Shown piece by piece: positions 43,839 through 52,074 of a DNA stretch of 64,000 nt (the first letter of the stretch is position 1; each line of letters starts with the position of its first letter). The stretch is from the NCBI RefSeq assembly GCF_025153525.1, contig NZ_JANZNR010000005.1, positions 62,001 to 126,000 on the forward strand, in the 5' to 3' direction. This DNA is from Psychroserpens sp. SPM9. GTDB taxonomy: Bacteria > Bacteroidota > Bacteroidia > Flavobacteriales > Flavobacteriaceae. The translations under genes and the position numbers were made by a program. The notes under the pieces were generated by a model. That model was given only the letters and a program-made list of their open reading frames with translations. It did not search any database and had not been told where the DNA came from.

Positions 43839-44733
43839 GAATTACAACCGCATTTGATGTATTAATTTTATAGTGTAAACCCATAGGCTCGGTAATCGAC
43901 AAAAGAGCATTTTCTATATGATTATGCATAAATCCTCCTGTAAATAAGCGTTCTGTATTTACGTTTTCTACTATAATTTTAATATCGTATTGGCGTTCCA
44001 TTTCAGCAATAACTGCTTTAAAAGGAATGGCTTTAAATGTCGTTTTATTATTAATCCATTGGGGCTCTTCATCAGTCATTTCATCCAATAATAAATCATC
44101 ATTTAGCACTCTAAACGTATCACCAGCAACTAGTGTTTTGGTATGCTCCCCTGAGGTTACTTGTACGATTCCTTCAAAACATCGGACTTCAAAAAAATCA
44201 AGTCTCTGATTAACATTAAAAGCTGTTCCAACCACTGTAACAGTTCCTTGAGGTGTAATTACATCAAAGGTCTTTCCTTTAGCTACTTTAAAATAAGCTT
44301 CTCCATTGAGATTTATGCTTCTGTTTGATTCCCAATTTTTTTTACGGTATTCTATTTGGGAGCCAGCGTTTAAAATCACCTGAGAGTGATCTGGAAGTTC
44401 TATGGTTGTTTTTTGACTTGCTAAGGTCTCAATATGCGTGAGGTTGTTATAGAAAAAAGAAAAATAGAGCCCGAGAGCAATCACTAAAATACTTGCAATT
44501 CGCAATAATGGTTTGTGCCAGCTTTGCGTTTTAGCCTCGGTTTTTTGCGAGTCATATGCTGATTTGAAGTCAGTAAATGACATTGGATCAGAATGATTAG
44601 ACGCCTTAAATTGTTTGGCGCCATCAACAATAGCTTTGTAAAATTGAAAATCCTCTCCTTGCTCAAATTGTTCTTTTTCAGCAGGAGATAACTCATCATT
44701 TAACCATTTTTTGATAAGGTTGTCTTTATTCAT
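43822..44733 (-). CDS. FecR-family anti-sigma factor
   Basis: A 303-residue transmembrane anti-sigma regulator. Cytoplasmic N-terminal region (about 1-85, with DNLIKKWLNDELSPAEKEQFEQGEDFQFYKAIV), membrane segment (about 88-107), periplasmic FecR domain (about 115-205, with LPDHSQVILNAGSQIEYRKKNW and GEAYFKVAKGKTFDVITPQGTVTVVGTAFNV) and the DUF4974-type C-terminal domain. It should bind the STN domain of the receptor encoded next and control the sigma factor of 44781-45305. The gap to the sigma gene is 47 bases. Confidence 0.95.
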   Translation of the reverse strand: MNKDNLIKKWLNDELSPAEKEQFEQGEDFQFYKAIVDGAKQFKASNHSDPMSFTDFKSAYDSQKTEAKTQSWHKPLLRIASILVIALGLYFSFFYNNLTHIETLASQKTTIELPDHSQVILNAGSQIEYRKKNWESNRSINLNGEAYFKVAKGKTFDVITPQGTVTVVGTAFNVNQRLDFFEVRCFEGIVQVTSGEHTKTLVAGDTFRVLNDDLLLDEMTDEEPQWINNKTTFKAIPFKAVIAEMERQYDIKIIVENVNTERLFTGGFMHNHIENALLSITEPMGLHYKINTSNAVVIHGDKK

Positions 44734-44780
44734 AAATCGATTTACTAATTATATAACAACTTCAGATTTAAAAATCCTGA

Positions 44781-45305
44781 TTATTTTATTTTAAATCCGT
44801 CTAATTCTTTTTTCAATATATTAAAAGCACTATAAATTCTGTACTCAACAACCTTTTTGGTCACGCCTAAAAAATCGGCAATCTCACTATGCTTCTTGCC
44901 TTCAACTTTATTTAATAAAAAAGCAACACGTTGCTCTTCACTCAGGCTTTCCAGTACTTGTTTATAACGCTCGTAAAACTGGCTTTGTTCCAAAAGAAAT
45001 TCTGGAGTTTCGTTAGTATGAGATTTTGGTACGTTTTTTTGGTGATTCAAAACGACTTTTTGATGCTTAATATCATTAAGCACCATATTATTAGCAACAG
45101 TAAATAAAAATGACTTCGCCTTACTTAATGACACTTTTTTACAATTATTCCAAAGTTTAATAAAGGCTTCTTGGGTTTTATCTTTAGGGTTAAATTGTGC
45201 ACCATACTTATAATATAAAAAATCATGCACATCTTTTGAATACGTATTATAAACGTGTTCAAAAACTTTAGCTTCACAAATATTTTCGTTCAGATCTTTA
45301 GGCAA
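44781..45305 (-). CDS. FecI-type ECF sigma factor
   Basis: A 174-residue ECF sigma factor. Region 2 contains PKDKTQEAFIKLWNNCKKVSLSKAKSFLFTVANNMVLNDIKHQK in outline; region 4 has VEGKKHSEIADFLGVTKKVVEYRIYSAFNILKKEL. It starts the minus-strand FecI-FecR-TonB-receptor operon. A possible -7 box (TACCTTTA on the minus strand, 45331-45324) lies 19 bases upstream. It is divergent from two lipoprotein genes that may belong to its regulon. Confidence 0.93.
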   Translation of the reverse strand: MPKDLNENICEAKVFEHVYNTYSKDVHDFLYYKYGAQFNPKDKTQEAFIKLWNNCKKVSLSKAKSFLFTVANNMVLNDIKHQKVVLNHQKNVPKSHTNETPEFLLEQSQFYERYKQVLESLSEEQRVAFLLNKVEGKKHSEIADFLGVTKKVVEYRIYSAFNILKKELDGFKIK

Positions 45306-45416
45306 GTTGCTATTTTTAGATTTTAAAGGTAAATAATTATTTATTTTAATTTCAGGAGTTTTTAAACTTGAGTTGTTATATATTAAAATGCATTAGAACT
45401 AACGAAATGCAAAATC
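45306..45416. promoter_or_regulatory. Divergent promoter region of the sigma operon and lipoprotein unit
   Basis: A short AT-rich gap with the start codons of the sigma gene and the lipoprotein gene at its two ends. Only one near-consensus -7 box is seen, on the minus strand (45331-45324). A site for the adjacent sigma factor is possible, but none can be defined by eye. Confidence 0.3.
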
Positions 45417-46493
45417 ATGAAAACAACAGCTAAATCCATATTTGTTTTATTAGTCTCCTTAGTCTTCCTTCTCACGTCTTGCAGAAAAGAAGATATTGAA
45501 ATTATTGAAACACCTCCTGAAGATCTTATTACGTTAAATTCGACAGTTGCCAATCTAATACAACGTACAGCAACTAATGACGGTTCTAACGATAATATTC
45601 TAGATTTAGCCAATTGTTTCAATATAGAACTCCCTGTTACCGTTACTGCTAATTCTATTGAAGTCATAATTTATGATGAGGATGATTATGACTTAGTTGA
45701 AGCAATTTTTGATCAGGATGATGATGATATGGATACATTAGTCATTTCCTATCCAATAACAATTATTCTTTCAGATTATTCAGCAATATCTATTAATAAT
45801 GCTACTGAATTAAATACTTATGTAATGACGTGTAATGGTGAAAATGTAGCTGATGATGATATTGAATGTATCGATTTTGTTTACCCTATTTCTGCGTCTG
45901 TTTTTAATCCCAACAACGAGTTAATTTCTACTGAAATTTTCTCAAATGACAGTGAGCTATACAGCTTTATAGTTAATATAACAGACAGTGACATCGTTAG
46001 TATTAATTTCCCTATTTCAGTAGTATTATCTAATGGTTCTCAACAACAAATAAACTCACTTGTCGAACTACAAAACACGATTGAAAATGTTCAAGACGAT
46101 TGTGATGAAGATGATGATTACGATTATAATGATGATGATTGTAACCTTTGTGCGCCTGAACAACTAGAATCTATATTAACAAACTGTTCTGATTGGCAAG
46201 TTGATAAATTAGAACGAGATAATGTCGATTATGATGATGCTTACAATGGCTATGATTTCAACTTTTTTACAAACGGCACACTTTCTGTTTCCTGGAACAC
46301 AACTACGGTATACGGAACTTGGTCTGCCTCTGGAACTGGTAATAATATTACAGTAGTGATTGATATTCCAGCGCTAACCTTATGCAACAATAATTGGATT
46401 TTACATGAAATTGAAGACAATGGTGGAGAAACCAAAGTTGATTTAAGGTTAGGTGATGACGATAGATTACGCTATGAAAATACTTGCAATTAA
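45417..46493 (+). CDS. Asp-rich lipoprotein with tandem repeat domains
   Basis: A 358-residue lipoprotein. The lipobox is LLTSC (Cys near residue 19). Two related domains of about 75 residues can be seen, centred on 62-140 and 148-225, each ending in strand pattern PI(T/S)(I/V)(I/V)LS then INN or INS and a short helix. Asp clusters (DDDD near 105, and again near 230-240, rich in D, E, N, Y) are striking. The last 100 residues form a lipocalin-like domain that resembles the whole next gene (NGYDFNF, TGTL, YGTWS pattern). A calcium- or metal-binding surface role is possible. It is divergent from the FecI operon. Confidence 0.65.
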   Translation: MKTTAKSIFVLLVSLVFLLTSCRKEDIEIIETPPEDLITLNSTVANLIQRTATNDGSNDNILDLANCFNIELPVTVTANSIEVIIYDEDDYDLVEAIFDQDDDDMDTLVISYPITIILSDYSAISINNATELNTYVMTCNGENVADDDIECIDFVYPISASVFNPNNELISTEIFSNDSELYSFIVNITDSDIVSINFPISVVLSNGSQQQINSLVELQNTIENVQDDCDEDDDYDYNDDDCNLCAPEQLESILTNCSDWQVDKLERDNVDYDDAYNGYDFNFFTNGTLSVSWNTTTVYGTWSASGTGNNITVVIDIPALTLCNNNWILHEIEDNGGETKVDLRLGDDDRLRYENTCN

Positions 46494-46515
46494 TTTATTA
46501 TAAAAGAGTACAGTT

Positions 46516-47001
46516 ATGAAAAAAAGATTTTTTTACACTTGTGTTACAATGCTAAGCTTTTCTCTTATGTCTTCAACTTGTTCATCTGATGACGACGGAA
46601 ATAATCCAAATGACAATAGTCAAGAGATTGCACAAATTGAAAACACAGTACAAACCGGAAACTGGCGAGTAAGCAGCTATGTTGACTCTGGGCAAAACGA
46701 AACCAACGATTTTAATGGTTACGATTTTACATTTGATCCTGACGGAACTTTAACGGCAACCAATGGCACAACAACTTACCTTGGGACTTGGTCTGTTACA
46801 AGTAGTAGCAACAGTAGTAGTGATGATGATAATGATAGTGATATCGATTTTAATATCTCTTTCCCTGTTCCAGACTCTAACGATTTTGAAGACTTAAACG
46901 ACGACTGGGATATTGTTAGTTATACAAACACAACTATAAGCTTGATAGATATAAGTGGCGGAAATGGTGGAACCGACACTTTAGTATTTCAATTGAATTA
47001 G
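46516..47001 (+). CDS. Lipocalin-like lipoprotein, Asp/Ser-rich
   Basis: A 161-residue lipoprotein with lipobox near MSSTC (Cys about 22) followed by an acidic spacer SSDDDGNNPNDN. The rest is a lipocalin-like domain: GNWRVSSYVDSGQNETNDFN, then GYDFTFDPDGTL, YLGTWSV, and an SSSDDDNDSD insertion in a loop. It shares its pattern with the C-terminal domain of the preceding gene, 22 bases upstream, so the two are probably co-expressed and arose by domain duplication. Function unknown; the cell surface is the likely place. Confidence 0.68.
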   Translation: MKKRFFYTCVTMLSFSLMSSTCSSDDDGNNPNDNSQEIAQIENTVQTGNWRVSSYVDSGQNETNDFNGYDFTFDPDGTLTATNGTTTYLGTWSVTSSSNSSSDDDNDSDIDFNISFPVPDSNDFEDLNDDWDIVSYTNTTISLIDISGGNGGTDTLVFQLN

Positions 47002-47076
47002 TCAAAACAATTTATTGAAAAAGAAAAATTCCCACTAATTTGATTTTAAATTATCTAACAAAAGTTGATTGGTTGA

Positions 47077-47122
47077 AAGCTGAAAACTGCTTTAGAATAT
47101 AAACTAAAGCAGTTTGAAGCTA
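47077..47122. promoter_or_regulatory. Long hairpin in the 150-base gap
   Basis: AAACTGCTTTAG (47084-47095) pairs perfectly with CTAAAGCAGTTT (47104-47115), a 12-base-pair stem with an eight-base loop, and AGCT on both sides allows four more pairs. No T tract follows. It may end the lipoprotein transcript in a less common form, act as a stabiliser, or control the next gene at 47152. Confidence 0.5.
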
Positions 47123-47151
47123 AACACTCCTAATTACATAAAGCTAATTAT

Positions 47152-47535
47152 ATGCGTAAGAGGATTATCATTTTTATTGTATTAATTATACTATCAATTA
47201 TAGGCTATAATTATATCTATCAAGACCACAGAAATATAGAAAATGAAAGTGCTCAATTTGAAATTTCAACACATGCAATTGCTTTACAATTTAAAGAGAA
47301 TGCTAAAGATGCGGAAGCAAAATACCTCAACACAACGGTTGCAGTTTTTGGTTCTATTACAGAAAAAGATAGTAACGCAATAACCTTAGATGACAAGGTG
47401 TTTTGTCAATTTTCTAAAACCATTAAAAACGAAAACACCCTTACTACCAAATTAAAAATTAAAGGACGTGTCATTGGTTATGATGACTTATTAGAACAAG
47501 TTAAACTTGACCAATGCACAATTAATAAACCATAA
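47152..47535 (+). CDS. Membrane-anchored OB-fold-like protein (tRNA_anti-like)
   Basis: A 127-residue protein with an N-terminal anchor (about 4-22, IIIFIVLIILSIIGYNYIY) and a small beta domain with the pattern of an OB fold of the tRNA_anti-like group: KDAEAKYLNTTVAVFGSITEKDSNAITLDDKVFCQF and LKIKGRVIGYDDLLEQVKLDQC. Such exported OB folds occur near DUF5777 and YceI genes in flavobacteria. The function is not known. It is the first gene of the unit that continues with a T9SS protein 23 bases downstream. Confidence 0.68.
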   Translation: MRKRIIIFIVLIILSIIGYNYIYQDHRNIENESAQFEISTHAIALQFKENAKDAEAKYLNTTVAVFGSITEKDSNAITLDDKVFCQFSKTIKNENTLTTKLKIKGRVIGYDDLLEQVKLDQCTINKP

Positions 47536-47558
47536 ACACTAACACAAAACAATACGCT

Positions 47559-48323
47559 ATGAAAACAAACTACATTTTAAAAACCCTTCTAACTCTAGTA
47601 TTCGCAACTTTAATAAACCATAAAAGTAATGCGCAACAATTCAAATTATTAGTCGTTGATCCAGCTGCTGACACCGTAACAATCAAAAATTTTGGCTCCA
47701 CAACTGTAGATATTGGTGCTTACAGATTATGTAGTCTTATTTCTTACAGAACCTTATCATCACAAACAACCGTTATTAGTGGTTCATTAAATTTAGCTCC
47801 AGATGCCGAAGTTACAGTGTCTATACCTGGCTATTTAAATGATACTGCTGCCGATTTGGGCTTGTATTTACCTACAGGTAATTTTGCTACACCTGCTAAT
47901 ATGATTGATTTTACACAATGGGGAAGCTCTCCCAATGGTAGAGAAAATGTTGCAGTAGCTAAAGGTATTTGGACAGCTGGAACATTTATAAACGTGTCTC
48001 CTCCATATGAATTTAACGGAGGCGAAACAGATTTTGGAGTAAATTTCTGGCAAACCCTTTTAAATGTTAATGACTTAAATGCGACATCTAGTTTTAATAT
48101 TTATCCTAATCCATCAAGTTCACTATTGCATATAGAATTAAATAGTAATCAAACTGATTTAACGTATCAAATATTTGACATTCTTGGGAAACAAATTATT
48201 ACAGAAACTTTAAATACGTCATCATTAACACAAATTGACATTTCAAATTGGAACAGTGGTTTATATCTCATCAAAATATCAATTGGTGATCAAACTGAAA
48301 CCAAACGTTTTATCAAACAATAA
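47559..48323 (+). CDS. T9SS-secreted protein, lamin-tail-like domain, paralogue of 50164-50934
   Basis: A 254-residue protein with a signal peptide (ends SNAQQ, about 25), a beta domain resembling the lamin tail domain (KLLVVDPAADTVTIKNFGSTTVDI, about 29-52, and later DFTQWGSSPNGRENVAVAKGIWTAGTFIN), and the C-terminal T9SS type A sorting domain (about 180-254, with YPNPSSSLLHIE, ISNWNSGLYLIKI and ETKRFIKQ at the end). The protein should be exported by the type IX system to the cell surface. It is a close paralogue of the convergent gene at 50164-50934. Confidence 0.88.
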   Translation: MKTNYILKTLLTLVFATLINHKSNAQQFKLLVVDPAADTVTIKNFGSTTVDIGAYRLCSLISYRTLSSQTTVISGSLNLAPDAEVTVSIPGYLNDTAADLGLYLPTGNFATPANMIDFTQWGSSPNGRENVAVAKGIWTAGTFINVSPPYEFNGGETDFGVNFWQTLLNVNDLNATSSFNIYPNPSSSLLHIELNSNQTDLTYQIFDILGKQIITETLNTSSLTQIDISNWNSGLYLIKISIGDQTETKRFIKQ

Positions 48324-48334
48324 CCAATTATAAT

Positions 48335-48367
48335 AGCCAAATGTTTAATAAAGCATTTGGCTTGTTT
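48335..48367 (+). terminator. Intrinsic terminator
   Basis: AGCCAAATG (48335-48343) pairs with CATTTGGCT (48354-48362), followed by TGTTTT. It ends the OB-fold and T9SS gene unit. Confidence 0.7.
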
Positions 48368-48381
48368 TAGCCTTTTAAGCA

Positions 48382-49230
48382 ATGAAAAATCTATTCATAC
48401 TAATATTTCTCGTCCCAATATTATCGTTTTCTCAAGATGATTTATTATCTGAAATAGAACCAAAAACTACTGATAATCAATTTACTACAGCAGCATTTAA
48501 AGGTTTAAAAATTGTAAATTTTGAATCTACCAAACTCGTAGCAAAACAAGAGCTCACTTTTATAGTATCACATAGGTTTGGTAGTATAGAAAATGGTTTT
48601 GATAGTTTTTTTGGTTTAGATGACGCAGTGACTCGTCTCCATTTTGTATACGGACTAAATGATTGGCTAAATCTTGGTGTTTCTCGCAGTTCATTTCAAA
48701 AAATCTATGAAGCATCTGCGAAATATAGGTTGTTTAGACAGCAAGAACATAAATTCCCATTTACTATTGTAGGATACAATTCTATACTCGTTAATACTGC
48801 TTTAGAAGAAGCAAATTTGCCTAAACTAGAATTTAAACACCGTTTGAGATACACAGCACAACTACTTGTATCTCGAAAGGTAAGTACAAATTTTTCTTTT
48901 GAATTCGCGCCAACTTTCTTTCATGACAATTATGTCCAACAAAATAACCAAGATAACTCTCAATTTGCACTTGGTTTAGGTGGTCGGTATAAGTTATCTA
49001 AACGATGGTCTCTCAATGCCGATTACGGTTGGCATTTAAATAGGGCTAGTAATTCACCGTTTAGAAACCCTCTATCCATAGGTATTGATTTAGAAACCGG
49101 AGGCCATGTATTTCAAATGCACTTTTCAAATGCGCAAGCAATGAATACTAATGGCTTTCTTGGCCAAGCCACTGGCAACTGGAGTGATGGAAACATCTAT
49201 TTCGGATTTAATTTAAGTCGGGTATTTTAA
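48382..49230 (+). CDS. DUF5777-type outer membrane beta-barrel protein
   Basis: A 282-residue protein with a signal peptide of about 17 residues (ending ILSFSQ). Landmarks of the DUF5777 beta-barrel family are present: TAAFKGLKIVNFESTKLVAKQELTFIVSHRFGSIENGFDSFFGLDDAV in outline (about 37-85), then alternating strands ending in SRVF. It starts a unit that continues with a CxxCH protein after nine bases and a YceI protein after 17. The same order recurs in flavobacteria as far as I recall. A terminator lies just before it. Confidence 0.82.
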   Translation: MKNLFILIFLVPILSFSQDDLLSEIEPKTTDNQFTTAAFKGLKIVNFESTKLVAKQELTFIVSHRFGSIENGFDSFFGLDDAVTRLHFVYGLNDWLNLGVSRSSFQKIYEASAKYRLFRQQEHKFPFTIVGYNSILVNTALEEANLPKLEFKHRLRYTAQLLVSRKVSTNFSFEFAPTFFHDNYVQQNNQDNSQFALGLGGRYKLSKRWSLNADYGWHLNRASNSPFRNPLSIGIDLETGGHVFQMHFSNAQAMNTNGFLGQATGNWSDGNIYFGFNLSRVF

Positions 49231-49239
49231 ATAAAAAAT

Positions 49240-49602
49240 ATGAAAACTAAAAAGACACTTTATATAATCGTATTGGCTGTAACTTTTTGTTGTACTAGTG
49301 TAAGTGAAGAAGATTTGATAGACACAACACCTGTACCTATGACTGTGACTTATGAAGCTAATATTAAAACTATCATTAATACTAACTGTATCATTTGCCA
49401 TAATAACCCTCCTGTTAATGGTGCACCTATTACTTTGGTTACCTATAATGATGTTAAAAATGCAGTTGAAAATAACGGACTCATATCGCGTATATCGTCA
49501 AACGACTTGAGTTTTTTAATGCCGTTTGGAGGTCCTAGATTACCACAAAGTACGATTGATTTAATCATTCAATGGGAAACCGATGGCTTGCTAGAAGAAT
49601 AA
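49240..49602 (+). CDS. Exported single CxxCH cytochrome-like protein
   Basis: A 120-residue protein with an N-terminal signal that contains two Cys (TFCC, near 17-20) and may be lipidated. The haem motif CIICH is near residues 50-54. The C-terminal half (ISRISSNDLSFLMPFGGPRLPQSTIDLIIQWETDGL) has the Met and the WETDG ending seen in planctomycete-type and flavobacterial cytochrome C domains. It should bind one covalent haem in the periplasm or at the outer membrane. It lies between DUF5777 and YceI genes in one unit. Confidence 0.82.
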   Translation: MKTKKTLYIIVLAVTFCCTSVSEEDLIDTTPVPMTVTYEANIKTIINTNCIICHNNPPVNGAPITLVTYNDVKNAVENNGLISRISSNDLSFLMPFGGPRLPQSTIDLIIQWETDGLLEE

Positions 49603-49619
49603 TTTAATACACTATACTA

Positions 49620-50159
49620 ATGAGACCGATACTATACTTCTTCCTGTTAATGTGGTTTAATGTTTCAGCACAAACAAAATATTTAACTAAAACAGGGACG
49701 GTTAGTTTTGAAGCTTCTGTTCCTGCATTTGAAGAAGTTGCCGCAAAAAGCAACTCAGTTACTGCCATAATCAATTTAGAAAACGGCGAATTTGCAGCCT
49801 TGGTATTGGTTAAAAGTTTTCGTTTTAAAAATGCATTAATGGAAGAGCACTTCAACGAAAACTATGCTGAGTCTGATCAATTCCCTAAGGCTACATTTAA
49901 AGGAAAACTTAAAAACTTTAATTTCGATAACACTAAATCTTCCTATACTATTGATGGCGAATTGACTTTCCACGGAAAAACAAAAACCATGAAAACCATA
50001 GTCATTTCCTTTAAAACAAATGACAATCTAATAACTATAATTGGAGAGTTTTCGGTAAAAGCTTCCGATTTTAATATTGAAATTCCAAAAATTGTGAGTC
50101 AGAAAATTTCTGAAGATATACAAGTCCAATTTCAATTTGAACTTCAAAAAAAGAACTAA
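49620..50159 (+). CDS. YceI family protein
   Basis: A 179-residue exported protein (signal peptide ends VSAQ, about 18). It has the lipocalin-like YceI fold: the TKTGTVSFEASVPAFEEVAAKSNSVTAIINLENGEFAALVLVKSFRFKNALMEEHFNENYAESDQFPKATF stretch in outline, then the FHGKTKTMKT motif and GEFSVKASDFNIEIPKI. YceI proteins bind long-chain isoprenoids such as polyprenyl pyrophosphate or quinones. It is the third gene of the DUF5777-CxxCH-YceI unit. The stop lies four bases before the convergent T9SS gene end. Confidence 0.93.
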   Translation: MRPILYFFLLMWFNVSAQTKYLTKTGTVSFEASVPAFEEVAAKSNSVTAIINLENGEFAALVLVKSFRFKNALMEEHFNENYAESDQFPKATFKGKLKNFNFDNTKSSYTIDGELTFHGKTKTMKTIVISFKTNDNLITIIGEFSVKASDFNIEIPKIVSQKISEDIQVQFQFELQKKN

Positions 50160-50163
50160 AGTA

Positions 50164-50934
50164 TCATTGCTTTATAAAACGTTTCGTTTGAGTGAGATCA
50201 TCACTTGAAACGCGAACCATATAGATCCCTGAATTCCATTTAGAAACGTTGATTGATTTATATTGAACACCATTCATTTCAATATCTAAAATCTTTTTTC
50301 CGAGTAAATCATAGACTCTAAGTGTTGCGTTTTCGATAGTATTCGGTATTTCTACATTAAGATACAATGATGCTGGGTTGGGTGAAATTGAAAATTTATT
50401 AATGTCACTTGGGTTTTCTACACTTAATAAAGTATCCCAAAATGTAACGCCAGTATCTGAAGCTCCACCAGTAAATTCATATGGAGGAGACACATTTACA
50501 AATGTTCCAGCAGTCCAAATCCCTTTTGTCACGGCAACACTTTCTCTTCCATTAGGAGAACTACCCCATTGAACAAAATCGACCATACTTGTATCAGATC
50601 CAAAATTTCCGGTTGCGATATAAAGTCCCAAATCTGCTGCAGAATCATTTAAAACCGCACCACCAGTAAGAGATACGACAACTTCAACCTCTGCATCTGG
50701 AGCTAAATTAAGAGAACCACTTAAGACTGTCATATTAGATAAGGTTCCATATTTAAATAAGGAGCACAACCTATAACTAGAAATATCTAGCGTTGTAGAT
50801 CCGAAATTTTTAATTTTAACTGTTTCAGTGGCAGGATTTACTTCAACTATTTTGAATTGAGCGTGAAGTTTTTGAAAAGATAAACCAAAACAAAAAATGA
50901 CTATAAGACTGCAAAAAAGGTATTTTTTTCTCAT
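50164..50934 (-). CDS. T9SS-secreted protein, lamin-tail-like domain, paralogue of 47559-48323
   Basis: A 256-residue protein with a signal peptide (ends KLHAQ), the same lamin-tail-like domain as the paralogue (KIVEVNPATETVKIKNFGSTTLDI, about 28-51; QWGSSPNGRESVAVTKGIWTAGTFVN), and a T9SS type A sorting domain ending TQTKRFIKQ. The two paralogues differ most in the linker before the sorting domain. It sits just past the DUF5777-CxxCH-YceI unit in convergent orientation, while the other copy sits just before that unit. Confidence 0.88.
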   Translation of the reverse strand: MRKKYLFCSLIVIFCFGLSFQKLHAQFKIVEVNPATETVKIKNFGSTTLDISSYRLCSLFKYGTLSNMTVLSGSLNLAPDAEVEVVVSLTGGAVLNDSAADLGLYIATGNFGSDTSMVDFVQWGSSPNGRESVAVTKGIWTAGTFVNVSPPYEFTGGASDTGVTFWDTLLSVENPSDINKFSISPNPASLYLNVEIPNTIENATLRVYDLLGKKILDIEMNGVQYKSINVSKWNSGIYMVRVSSDDLTQTKRFIKQ

Positions 50935-51009
50935 AATAATTCAGTTTTGATATTATAGTGCTATACAATTTACTGAAATATTTTGATTTTTTTATACAGT
51001 TAGTACAAA

Positions 51010-51041
51010 TAAAAATCCCATTGATTAAAAACCAATGGGAC
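51010..51041 (-). terminator. Intrinsic terminator of the T9SS gene at 51066
   Basis: On the minus strand TCCCATTG (51040-51033) pairs with CAATGGGA (51023-51016), followed by a short T run (complement of 51011-51015). It lies 25 bases after the stop of the 51066-51935 gene. Confidence 0.7.
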
Positions 51042-51065
51042 TAAATTTACTATTTTAGAAACGCT

Positions 51066-51935
51066 TTATTGTTTAACGAAACGTTTTGTAAGTGTTTGTT
51101 TATCTGTAGAAACTCTGACTAAATACACTCCAGAATTCCAGTTAGACACATCAATTGAAGACGTCATAGCACTCAATGATTTGGCATATACTTTCTTTCC
51201 TAAAACATTATAAACTACAACATTCGCATTATTTAGAGTTTGTGCTAATTTAATGTTTAATTTAGAAGTGGCAGGATTAGGAGAGATTTCAAACTCGTTT
51301 TGAGTATTAAACTCTTCTGTACTTAATGTGGTTGATGCTATAATATTATCTAAGCCAAGTGTCGCTTCAACCTCAGTTACATTGGTTCCCCAAGCAGGAA
51401 CTTCACTACTTAAGATACGCATAACTTGAACATTTGCTAAGACGCCAGCTGGTGTTAATGATCCTTGTATAACTGTAAAATCTGAAGGCGAAATTGGAAT
51501 CGTAATTGTTGTCCAACCAGATCCAGCAGCTACAGCTACAGCATTCGTTGTACAGATTCGTGTGCCGCTCCCTTGAAAAGCGACTCTCATATTTAAATCG
51601 TTTATGCTCACATTCACATCCATCTTAATAGCAACAATACCTTCAGAGGTATAGTTAGAGGTCCATGGTGAACTAGCACCCGAACTAAAAATTACCATTT
51701 TACTTGATGGCGTATCTGGAATGCCATTAGAAGAAAACTCAAGATAATTATCATCTGCTCCTGCAGGACCACCAGTTGCAACATTCATGGGTTGCTCTTC
51801 AGGAGGAGCTGCTGCTCCTTTTTGCCATGTTTGGGTGGTACCATCTTCAAAATCAGCAACCTGATTAGCCATCACCTGAGATGTTGCTAAAGCAGAAGTT
51901 AATAGTAATGAAGCTAAAAGTAATTTTGTTTTCAT
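51066..51935 (-). CDS. T9SS-secreted surface protein
   Basis: A 289-residue protein with a signal peptide (ends VMANQ or a little before), a beta-rich carbohydrate-binding-like domain (about 28-200, with DFEDGTTQTWQKGAAAPPEEQP and VAIKMDVNVSINDLNMRVAFQGSG), and the T9SS type A sorting domain (about 215-289, with EISPNPATSKLNIKL, IDVSNWNSGVYLVRV and LTKRFVKQ at the end). The exported domain is comparable to glycan-binding modules, but no substrate can be given. It is monocistronic. Confidence 0.85.
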   Translation of the reverse strand: MKTKLLLASLLLTSALATSQVMANQVADFEDGTTQTWQKGAAAPPEEQPMNVATGGPAGADDNYLEFSSNGIPDTPSSKMVIFSSGASSPWTSNYTSEGIVAIKMDVNVSINDLNMRVAFQGSGTRICTTNAVAVAAGSGWTTITIPISPSDFTVIQGSLTPAGVLANVQVMRILSSEVPAWGTNVTEVEATLGLDNIIASTTLSTEEFNTQNEFEISPNPATSKLNIKLAQTLNNANVVVYNVLGKKVYAKSLSAMTSSIDVSNWNSGVYLVRVSTDKQTLTKRFVKQ

Positions 51936-52074
51936 AATATATCTTTTCTATTAAAATCTTTAAAAACTTAACTATAAGTAAGCAAAAATGATTCCAATAT
52001 TAACGTATTTCAAATTTTAAGCTAAAATAGTAATTAAAAGTGTATAGAGACTAGTCGTTTATCGAAAAAAAACG

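Noticed and set aside
48060-51300. Repeated C-terminal sequence in three proteins that looked like a DNA repeat
   Set aside because: The likeness is at the protein level and is the T9SS type A sorting domain, shared by function; it is not a mobile or recombinational repeat.
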